Source: Caldicellulosiruptor obsidiansis OB47 (lineage in GTDB: Bacteria; Bacillota; Thermoanaerobacteria; Caldicellulosiruptorales; Caldicellulosiruptoraceae). Taken from it: a stretch of 64,000 bases of DNA. The translations under genes were made by a program, and so were the position numbers. The stretch covers positions 427,501 to 491,500 of the forward strand of contig NC_014392.1 in NCBI RefSeq assembly GCF_000145215.1, in the 5' to 3' direction. Below, one piece after another: positions 18,823-25,173 of the stretch. The notes below the pieces were generated by a model that searched no databases, was not told where the DNA came from, and saw only the letters and a program-made list of their open reading frames with translations. Each line of letters opens with the position of its first letter. The stretch's first letter is position 1.

Positions 18823-19069
18823 TTGGAATGGGTATTATACACCGAAGGTGGCAAGTGGAGGTTCAATAACTTTAAAAGGTAAAAGTGAGGCAAGCAGGAA
18901 AGAGAGTAGCAGTGCGAGTATAACACCGGGGTATTCAGACAATTTTGTATTGGGTGATAGAGGTTATTCAGGTGGAATATCAGCAAGTGTCTCGCCAGTG
19001 AGGACGAGTGGATGTTATACGCCTAAGATAAATGGAGGTGGTTCCTTAACACCGAAACTTTCAGGTTCT
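18823..19069 (+). repeat. Cassette repeat, copy 3 (5'-truncated)
   Basis: About 247 bases of the shared leader are present, starting abruptly at TTGGAATGGG next to the IS256 end. The palindrome, promoter-like boxes and leader start of copies 1 and 2 are missing. Its 3' part (GCCTAAGATAAATGGAGGTGG) matches copy 2 closely. Confidence 0.93.
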
Positions 19070-19720
19070 ACAACACTGCCAACTTTAAATTCTCAACTGT
19101 CTTCCACGAAAATAGATGCTGCTTCAAAAACTCAAAATATTCCAGCAGCAATAAAAAGATTAGAACCAAGCAAAGCTCTATTTGAATTTGTTAAGTCATA
19201 TGAAGGATACTCCTCCATTGCTTATAGAGACAAAGATGGTGTTTGGACTATCGGAATTGGACATGTACTCAGAGACAAAGAATTGGGAGAATATGTTGAC
19301 CTTAAAACTAACAAACCCAAGAAAGCAATAACTGAAGAAAAAGCATATGAGTTTTTCAAAAATGATATCAAAGGTGCAACTGATGCAATAAACAAGTTTA
19401 TGGAAAACAATAAGATTCAACTTTCACAAAATCAATTTGATGCTTTAGTGAGCTTTACTTTCAATGTTGGTTCGGCATGGACAAATAATGAAATGTCTAA
19501 GACTCGTGATGATATAATTAAAGTTGTTAAAAATGGTATTGACACTAAATTAGAAAGAGAGCTCAGAGACGATTTTCTTTCTTGGTCAAAAGCTAAGGGA
19601 CAAGTTTTAGAAGGTTTACAAAGGCGCAGATACGACGAATGGAAGATGTTTGTAAAGGGAGATTACAAGATTACAGATATAAATACTTGGAGAAAGATAA
19701 AAAAGGAAATTGGTCTTTAG
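18848..19720 (+). CDS. Cassette 3 effector: truncated leader plus GH24 (T4-type) lysozyme domain
   Basis: The 290-codon frame starts at GTG 18848 inside the truncated leader. The unique region (about residues 120-285) is a GH24 lysozyme: ALFEFVKSYEGYSSIAYRDK and DGVWTIGIGHV hold the Glu, Asp and Thr at T4 lysozyme spacing, followed by SQNQFDALVSFTFNVGSAW and a C-terminal RRRYDEWKMF. It should cut the MurNAc-GlcNAc bond of peptidoglycan. The upstream leader was lost at the IS256 junction, so this copy has no evident start signal. No phage structural genes lie nearby, which argues against an ordinary prophage endolysin. Confidence 0.78.
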   Translation: MASGGSITLKGKSEASRKESSSASITPGYSDNFVLGDRGYSGGISASVSPVRTSGCYTPKINGGGSLTPKLSGSTTLPTLNSQLSSTKIDAASKTQNIPAAIKRLEPSKALFEFVKSYEGYSSIAYRDKDGVWTIGIGHVLRDKELGEYVDLKTNKPKKAITEEKAYEFFKNDIKGATDAINKFMENNKIQLSQNQFDALVSFTFNVGSAWTNNEMSKTRDDIIKVVKNGIDTKLERELRDDFLSWSKAKGQVLEGLQRRRYDEWKMFVKGDYKITDINTWRKIKKEIGL

Positions 19721-19833
19721 AGATTTTATTAATTTTTGGACTCTGGAAGGAAATGAATAATAAACTACTTTTTGAGGGAAATTTATTTTTATGTTTTGGG
19801 CAAAAACTGACGAAATTAGTGAGGTGGTATCTT

Positions 19834-20583
19834 GTGAAGTTAATAAAAAAAGTTGTCACTACATTCTTAATTATGTTTTTAATTTTGCCTAATGCAGTTG
19901 TTTTAAGCAACGATAAAATTGAAAGAGGCTATTATGATTACAGTGGTAAAAAAGGGAACAACGATGTAGTAATGAGTATATACCTTAACAACTCAAAAGT
20001 TACAGGGTTATATGCTTACAAGGGTGTAAAAAAGTATATAAAGTTAGAAGGAATAATTAAGGAAGAGAAAATAAAATTGAATGAACTCGACCAAAAAGGT
20101 AAAGTAATTGGAACATTTAGAGGTAATATAAAAACAGCAGATATAATTGAGGGAACTTGGAGTAATGGCAAAGATAAGGAAATTTTTAAACTTAAGCTTA
20201 TTGGAAAAAACTACGCTGAATACGGTAGAAGATTCGATTTGGTTGGTTTTCCAGATGAAGAAGTAGTGAAATTCGCTATTAGTGTTCAAAACTATTTAAT
20301 AAGAAACAACAGAAAAGCACTTGCAAAATTAATAGCATATCCTATTGATGTCAAAATTAATGGTAAAAAGAAAACTATAAAAAATGAAAAAGAATTTGTT
20401 AATAGTTTTGACAAGATATTCAATGTTAATTTAAAAAAAGCAATTATCAAAGCTGAGCCTTTGTTTATGTTTGTAAACCAATATGGAGCTATGTTGGGCG
20501 AAAGTGGATATAACGTTTGGTTTGCAGCAGTAGAAAAGAAGGATAAAAAGCACTACTTGTTAATTCATACTATTAATAACTAA
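19834..20583 (+). CDS. Exported protein, candidate immunity protein (lysozyme inhibitor) of cassette 3
   Basis: GTG 19834 is preferred: GAGGTGG lies 7 bases upstream and the product then begins with a signal peptide (KLIKKVVTTFLIMFLILPN, cleavage after about residue 26). An in-frame start at 19639 would overlap the lysozyme gene. The mature protein (about 220 residues) has a beta-rich first half with Gly/Tyr repeats (GYYDYSGKKG, KVIGTFRGN, EGTWSNGKDKE), and a second half (about 145-249) resembling NTF2-like domains (VQNYLIRNNRKALAKLIAYP). Location outside the membrane and position after a lysozyme suggest an inhibitor. The specific fold is a guess. Confidence 0.72.
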   Translation: MKLIKKVVTTFLIMFLILPNAVVLSNDKIERGYYDYSGKKGNNDVVMSIYLNNSKVTGLYAYKGVKKYIKLEGIIKEEKIKLNELDQKGKVIGTFRGNIKTADIIEGTWSNGKDKEIFKLKLIGKNYAEYGRRFDLVGFPDEEVVKFAISVQNYLIRNNRKALAKLIAYPIDVKINGKKKTIKNEKEFVNSFDKIFNVNLKKAIIKAEPLFMFVNQYGAMLGESGYNVWFAAVEKKDKKHYLLIHTINN

Positions 20584-20632
20584 TTGTTCCTTTAAATTGA
20601 AAGAACTATATTGCCTTTTATTATATACCAGA

Positions 20633-20803
20633 AAAATTCACGCCCAGCTTTTCAAAGTTGCTTTGGATGCTGCAAAAGAAGGACAGAATATTGAGATTAA
20701 AAATGTTTATATCTGCACTGTTTGAGGACATACAGTTTTAGATGAAGCTCTGGAATTTTACCCAATATGTGGGACAAAAAGAGAAATGTATAAAAAGTTT
20801 TGA
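20633..20803 (+). pseudogene. Rubrerythrin C-terminal remnant
   Basis: The frame reads KIHAQLFKVALDAAKEGQ, then IEIKNVYICTV, a TGA stop (at the place of the first rubredoxin motif's second Cys, CPVCG), then GHTVLDEALEFYPICGTKRE and a final KKF. This is the end of the four-helix domain and the rubredoxin-like iron site of rubrerythrin. The N-terminal two thirds are gone and no start is visible, so it is dead. Confidence 0.8.
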
Positions 20804-20815
20804 AGAGTGATTTTC

Positions 20816-20846
20816 AAAAAGCTGCCTTTTTATACGGCAGCTTTTT
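20816..20846 (+). terminator. Rho-independent terminator
   Basis: AAAAAGCTGCC (20816-20826) and GGCAGCTTTTT (20836-20846) form an 11-bp stem ending in T residues. It follows the rubrerythrin remnant and probably once terminated that gene. Confidence 0.85.
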
Positions 20847-21003
20847 ACATATCTTAAGTCATTATTTGTGCGTATTATAAAGACATTTTGCTTGTAACAA
20901 TAATTGTTTTTGTAACAAACTATTATTGACTTTTTTTTTTTTGATAAATTTGACTTCAGAAAATTTTATACTATTACGCTTAAAGGAGGATGGAGGGGTA
21001 AAA

Positions 21004-21381
21004 ATGAATAGTATCCAAAAAATAGCTCATCATATTGTAAGTTCTATTGCTAATGATTTACGAGAAAATACGTTGACAAATATAGTATCAATTGCAGCAG
21101 GTGGAATAGGTGGAGGAGTGAAAGCGTACAGGGCTGCCACAAGTGGTTTTACAATGCTGGAGAGAAAGGTTGCAAGTAAAACAGTAAGTGGAGTATTGAA
21201 AGGTATGGGCGAAGGATATCTTTTCGGGAAAGGCACAGTAAGTGTTATTGCGACTGTTACTAATAAAATAGCAAGTGTAGAAAAGTGGTTTGATAATACC
21301 AAAGTGGGTAAAGCAATTGATAATGCCATCACAAAAGTGGAGTATGGATTACACAAACTTATTGGTGGAGGAACATATTAG
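21004..21381 (+). CDS. Small glycine-rich protein, unknown function
   Basis: The 125-residue product starts at ATG 21004, with AAAGGAGG at 20983 and GGAGGGG closer to the start. It contains IAAGGIGGGVKAYRAATSG and a further mildly hydrophobic, Gly-rich stretch (VSGVLKGMGEGYLFGKGTVS), then an amphipathic helix VEKWFDNTKVGKAIDNAI and a GGGTY end. The pattern recalls small proteins associated with secretion or bacteriocins, but no family was recognised. It is the first of a run of small genes at the right end of the cassette island. Confidence 0.7.
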   Translation: MNSIQKIAHHIVSSIANDLRENTLTNIVSIAAGGIGGGVKAYRAATSGFTMLERKVASKTVSGVLKGMGEGYLFGKGTVSVIATVTNKIASVEKWFDNTKVGKAIDNAITKVEYGLHKLIGGGTY

Positions 21382-21548
21382 TTAAAATATTTAAAAAATA
21401 CGAAAAGAATATTATAAGGCAAATACGTAAAACAAGAGAAATTCTTTTTCATATGATGTTGATGTTTGTTATTTTAGTTGTTTTAGTAATTTTGATTATT
21501 GTGAGCAGCTTAATAAGAGTACTTCTGAAAGATTTGAAAGTAGAGTAG
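21375..21548 (+). CDS. Small membrane protein, start unresolved
   Basis: This frame, open to TAG at 21546-21548, gives a basic segment (VKIFKKYEKNIIRQIRKTRE) and then one strong membrane helix (MMLMFVILVVLVILIIVSSL). GGTGGAGG (21364-21371) overlaps the end of the previous gene, but no ATG, GTG or TTG stands at a suitable distance; only ATA codons do. The first ATG in frame is at 21453 and would give a 31-residue peptide. A basic head plus a single helix is typical of small membrane peptides. Translation is uncertain. Confidence 0.35.
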   Translation: MLVKIFKKYEKNIIRQIRKTREILFHMMLMFVILVVLVILIIVSSLIRVLLKDLKVE

Positions 21549-21653
21549 CTTTAGTATATAGGTGCTTTAATTATATGTGCTTATTGTATTTAAGAGAAAA
21601 TTTTCAAAGTTCCTTTTTCTAATGAATAGCGGGCATAGTTCACAAAATAAAAA

Positions 21654-21860
21654 ATGGTATTGCAAGTTTTAGAGAAGGCAAGTAACAGAATAAATGAAGA
21701 TGGGGAATTTAGGAAAGCAAAAAGTGACAGTACAAAAGCCCGGCTCATTATTATTTTACAAAGAGCTGTAATGGAAGAAAAATATTTATTTGATATAAGA
21801 GAAGTACTGGGTAGCAACAATAGTTCCAGACACTTGATGGAGGAGCATATTAAAATGTAG
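21654..21860 (+). CDS. Small charged ORF, doubtful
   Basis: The 68-residue frame begins at ATG 21654, two codons after an in-frame stop, without a good ribosome site. The product is charged and helical (LEKASNRINEDGEFRKAKSD). It ends 23 bases before the next small gene. It is included because the spacing fits a run of small genes, but it could be chance. Confidence 0.35.
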   Translation: MVLQVLEKASNRINEDGEFRKAKSDSTKARLIIILQRAVMEEKYLFDIREVLGSNNSSRHLMEEHIKM

Positions 21861-21883
21861 ATAAAAAAGGAAGGGAAAATGTC

Positions 21884-22135
21884 ATGAGTAAAAAATTCAA
21901 GGCAAAGGATATTCTTTTTCGAATATCCATAGTATTTATTATTTTTATAACTATTTTAACAGGGTTTATCGTTATACCTGTTTTGGGCAGTTTAATAAAT
22001 GTAGCACTAAAAGCCTTGAAAATTGAATGGCTTTGGTCAGTAGCTGCTTTTGGGTTGGTTGGTTATTATGTTTACAAATTTGTATCAAAGAGAATAAATA
22101 ACAGAAAACTAAGGAAAGAAGGGATGCAAGATTGA
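21884..22135 (+). CDS. Small two-helix membrane protein, unknown function
   Basis: The 83-residue product starts at ATG 21884 with AAGGAAGGG upstream. Two membrane segments are evident (about 12-35, ISIVFIIFITILTGFIVIPV, and 48-66, WSVAAFGLVGYYVYKFV), flanked by Lys/Arg-rich ends. It lies between small ORFs of the cassette island, and the next frame overlaps its stop. No family was recognised; an anchor or immunity-like role is only a guess. Confidence 0.6.
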   Translation: MSKKFKAKDILFRISIVFIIFITILTGFIVIPVLGSLINVALKALKIEWLWSVAAFGLVGYYVYKFVSKRINNRKLRKEGMQD

Positions 22136-22184
22136 AATTGTTACAATTTATTCTTGTAATGGTTTAGACGAAAATTATCAACCA

Positions 22185-22541
22185 GTGAATATAAAAAAGG
22201 TGTTCAGTGAAGTAGATGACTTTATAATTGTATGGTGTCAGGCTAAGAATATTAAAAAGGAAAGCCAAGTGTCAATGGAATGGTATAATCCAGAAGGAAA
22301 ACTTGTATTTACAATAAACATTGATGTAAAGCCTACAAACCAAGAACATCCTTATAGATATTTTTGGAGTGTTATGAGGTATAATTTTATAAATGCAATC
22401 AAAGGTAAAGTGTTTGGTGTATGGAAAGTAAAAATAAAACCTTTTGACATTGAATATGAATTTGTAATAAAAGATTTAAAGAGTTATAGTTTATTTAAAG
22501 AAAGCAAAACAATTAGTGGAGTACTTGATGAAATAGTTTGA
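22185..22541 (+). CDS. Conserved-looking hypothetical protein; true start probably upstream
   Basis: From GTG 22185 the frame encodes 118 residues with features of a beta-rich small domain (QVSMEWYNPEGKLVFTINID, FGVWKVKIKPF). The open frame continues upstream to overlap the previous gene, and the extra residues (IEIVTIYSCNGLDENYQP) look coding. A start at ATT 22131, just after GGAAAGAAGGG and overlapping the previous stop, would include them. The TTG at 22132 is in another frame. Either a rare ATT start or an indel near 22131 is possible. Function is unknown. Confidence 0.55.
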   Translation: MNIKKVFSEVDDFIIVWCQAKNIKKESQVSMEWYNPEGKLVFTINIDVKPTNQEHPYRYFWSVMRYNFINAIKGKVFGVWKVKIKPFDIEYEFVIKDLKSYSLFKESKTISGVLDEIV

Positions 22542-22611
22542 AATATTACAACAATATGGAAAGCAAAAAATTGATTATTCAAGAAACACATGATAAAAAC
22601 TAAAAAAACAG

Positions 22612-22644
22612 GGGCTGCTTATTCCAATTGAAGAAAAACAGCCC
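22612..22644. terminator. Convergent terminator
   Basis: GGGCTG (22612-22617) and CAGCCC (22639-22644) form a short GC-rich stem, with ATTTTTCTTTT on the plus strand and a purine-rich left flank that gives T residues on the minus strand. It separates the island from the aldo/keto reductase gene. Confidence 0.65.
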
Positions 22645-22671
22645 ATTTTTCTTTTAAAAGAAAAATAATGA

Positions 22672-23658
22672 TTATTTCAAAATTTCTTCAATTTCTTTTA
22701 ATTCTTCTTCTGAAAACTCAAGATTATTGATACATCCCACATTATCTTCAATCTGAGATACCTTGCTTGCACCAACAATTACTGATGCTACAACTTTATT
22801 TCGCAAAATCCAAGCAAGTGCAAGCTGTGAAACTGTCTGACCGCGCCTTTTTGCAATCTCAGATAATTTTTTAACCTTTTCAATTCTCTCAGGTGTTATA
22901 TCACTTTCTTTTAAGAACACACCTGATTTTCTAACCCGTGAGTCTTCAGGAATACCATCTAAGTATCTATCACTCAGAAGTCCTTGAGCAAGAGGCGAGT
23001 AGATGACAGCTCCCATGCCAAGCTCATTTAATGTATCAAAAAGACCATTTTCAACGTCTCTTGCAAACATGTTGTATCGAACTTGATTTACTATAAGCTT
23101 TAATCCCATTTGTTTGGCAGCTGAATACGCCAGTTTGGTTTGTTCAGGATTATAATTTGAAATACCAGCATATAAAGCTTTTCCTTGATGTACTGCCTGA
23201 TACAAAGCCTCCATTGTCTCTTCAATTGGCGTTTGAGGGTCTGGTCTATGAGAGTAAAAGATATCAACATAGTCGAGGTTCATTCTTTTTAGACTTTGGT
23301 CTAAGCTTGCAAGAAGATATTTTTTTGAGCCCCAGTCGCCATAAGGACCTTCCCACATTGTGTATCCTGCTTTTGTTGCAACAATTATTTGGTCTCTGTA
23401 AGGCTTTAAGTCAAGCTTAAAAATCCTTCCAAAATTTTCTTCAGCCGCACCTGGTGGAGGACCATAATTGTTTGCCAAATCAAAGTATGTGATTCCAAGG
23501 TCAAAAGCCTTTTGAACTATTTTGCGCATGTTGTCAAATTGATCACCATCTCCAAAATTGTGCCAAAAGCCAAGAGATATGGCCGAAAGCTTTAGTCCGC
23601 TTTGACCGCATCGTAGGTATAACATGTTGTTGTATCTGTTTGAATCTGCTACATACAT
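22672..23658 (-). CDS. Aldo/keto reductase, YghZ/GSP69-like
   Basis: The 328-residue protein is an NADPH-dependent aldo/keto reductase of the subgroup that includes E. coli YghZ (L-glyceraldehyde-3-phosphate reductase). The catalytic Asp/Tyr pair is in TYFDLANNYGPPPG, the Lys in IVATKAGYTMWEGPYGDW, and the His in DIFYSHRPDPQTPIEETM. The C-terminal cofactor region includes ASVIVGASKVSQIEDN. It is monocistronic with its own promoter region and convergent to the island. The natural substrate is unknown; detoxification of sugar aldehydes is typical of relatives. Confidence 0.92.
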   Translation of the reverse strand: MYVADSNRYNNMLYLRCGQSGLKLSAISLGFWHNFGDGDQFDNMRKIVQKAFDLGITYFDLANNYGPPPGAAEENFGRIFKLDLKPYRDQIIVATKAGYTMWEGPYGDWGSKKYLLASLDQSLKRMNLDYVDIFYSHRPDPQTPIEETMEALYQAVHQGKALYAGISNYNPEQTKLAYSAAKQMGLKLIVNQVRYNMFARDVENGLFDTLNELGMGAVIYSPLAQGLLSDRYLDGIPEDSRVRKSGVFLKESDITPERIEKVKKLSEIAKRRGQTVSQLALAWILRNKVVASVIVGASKVSQIEDNVGCINNLEFSEEELKEIEEILK

Positions 23659-23810
23659 GCTGAGTTATCCCCTTTTAAAAGTATTTTTAATAATTTGATT
23701 TTATCTTTTTGAATTCAACAATACAAGTACTTTTCTAAATCTCAATTGCAAATAAACCTAAAAAAATCTATAATATAGTTAACAACACTTTCAAAGCTTT
23801 TTAAGGATGT

Positions 23811-24290
23811 ATGCCGATGGATGAAAATATCAGGAGAGAAGATAATTTGAAGAGAATTGAAGTAAAGATTGCAGGTATGAATTATGTATTGAAAACTGAC
23901 GAAGATGAAGAGTACATAATGAAAATTGCAAATTATATAAACAAGAAGATGTCTGAGGTTGTGGCTAATGAGCCGCAGCTTTCTACGTCTTTGTCAGCAA
24001 TGCTTACAGCATTTTTAGTGGCAGACGAGTATTTTAAGCATCTTTTAGAATGTGATGATAAGCTTTCAAAGGTGATTTCAGAAAAGGAAAAATATCAAAA
24101 AGAAGTTGATGAATACAAAGAGAAATTAAAAGAGGCAGAGGAAAAGCTCTTGCAGCAAAATCAAGAGATTGAAAAGTTAAATGAAATTATTCAAAATCTT
24201 AATCAAGAACTTGAAAAGACAAAGCAGGAACTTGAAAAAACCAAAAAAGAACTTGATGATTTTATAAACGCATTTGACGGTGATAGGTAA
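23811..24290 (+). CDS. zapA: Cell division protein ZapA
   Basis: The 159-residue product has the ZapA core (RIEVKIAGMNYVLKTDEDEEYIMKIANYINKK) followed by a helix (TSLSAMLTAFLVADEY), then a long C-terminal coiled coil (about residues 85-150) rich in Glu/Lys heptads. ZapA bundles FtsZ filaments. Its coiled coil is longer than in E. coli ZapA (about 109 residues), as is often seen in Firmicutes. AAGGATGT precedes ATG 23811, and a second ATG at 23817 is equally possible. It opens a long, tightly spaced gene run that continues to 33254. Confidence 0.88.
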   Translation: MPMDENIRREDNLKRIEVKIAGMNYVLKTDEDEEYIMKIANYINKKMSEVVANEPQLSTSLSAMLTAFLVADEYFKHLLECDDKLSKVISEKEKYQKEVDEYKEKLKEAEEKLLQQNQEIEKLNEIIQNLNQELEKTKQELEKTKKELDDFINAFDGDR

Positions 24291-24291
24291 A

Positions 24292-25173
24292 ATGAAAATG
24301 CTATTTATATTCTTAGACGGTGTTGGAAAAGGGGAGAAAAGTGAACACAACCCCTTTTTTTATTATCATCCAAAAGCATATGACATTTTTTTAAAAGAAG
24401 GAAATGTCTTGTTTTTAGATGCAACACTTGGTGTTGAAGGTCTGCCACAAAGTGCAACTGGTCAGGTTACAATCTATTCAGGTATAAATGCGGCAAAAGA
24501 GGTAGGTTTTCACATTAACGGGCAGATTACCCCAAGCCTCAAGCGAATAATTGAAAGACAAAATATTTTTACTACTCTTTTACACAAAGGCTTTAAAGTA
24601 GACTTCGCAAATGTTTACAGAAACGAGTATTTGCAAAAGCTATTAAATGACAAGAATTTTAAGATGTCTGTGACAAGCTACATGACCTTGATATCAGGAA
24701 TAAAATTTAAAACAGTGGAAGACCTTTTAAGAGGAGAAGGGGTTTATTTTGACATCACAAACCACGTTTTAATTGAAAGTGGATATGAGGTACCAGTTTT
24801 TTTACCTGAAAAGGCAGCTGAAAATCTTTTGAATGTACTACACAAAAATGATTTTGTCCTGTTTGAACATTTTAAAACAGACATTATAGGGCACTCATGT
24901 GATATGGAAAAAGCTTTAGAGCTTTTAAAACTTTTAGATGAGTTTATGCTATACCTAATTGAGAATCTTCCGGAAAATACTTGTCTTATTGTGACATCTG
25001 ACCATGGTAATGTAGAGGATTTGTCAACAAAAACGCATACAAAAAATAAAGTCCCTTTTTTAGCGTATGGGAACAAAAAAGAAATCTTTAAATTAGAATC
25101 AATTGACCAGATTTACAGAAGTATTTTGAAATACTTTGAAAAAGAAGCGCAGAGGGATGACAAAGAAATATGA
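24292..25173 (+). CDS. Alkaline-phosphatase-superfamily metalloenzyme (phosphoglycerate-mutase/phosphopentomutase-like)
   Basis: The 293-residue protein has the metal-site pattern of the superfamily. These are the FIFLDGVGKG Asp, the SATGQVTIYSG Thr at the nucleophile position, GHSCDM with a His, LIVTSDHGNVED with Asp-His, and a late THTKNKVPF His. It is smaller than iPGM (about 510 residues), and the exact reaction is unknown. ATG 24292 follows the zapA stop directly; a TTG at 24274 lies inside zapA. Its stop overlaps the next start by 4 bases, so expression is coupled. Confidence 0.82.
   Translation: MKMLFIFLDGVGKGEKSEHNPFFYYHPKAYDIFLKEGNVLFLDATLGVEGLPQSATGQVTIYSGINAAKEVGFHINGQITPSLKRIIERQNIFTTLLHKGFKVDFANVYRNEYLQKLLNDKNFKMSVTSYMTLISGIKFKTVEDLLRGEGVYFDITNHVLIESGYEVPVFLPEKAAENLLNVLHKNDFVLFEHFKTDIIGHSCDMEKALELLKLLDEFMLYLIENLPENTCLIVTSDHGNVEDLSTKTHTKNKVPFLAYGNKKEIFKLESIDQIYRSILKYFEKEAQRDDKEI

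Noticed and set aside
13683-20583. Prophage origin of the glucosaminidase and lysozyme genes
   Set aside because: No capsid, tail, portal, integrase or terminase genes are present, and the shared leader with downstream exported partners does not fit endolysin cassettes. A phage ancestry of single domains remains possible.
20633-20803. Selenocysteine-containing rubrerythrin
   Set aside because: The N-terminal di-iron domain is missing, no start or ribosome site exists, and no SECIS-like hairpin follows the TGA.
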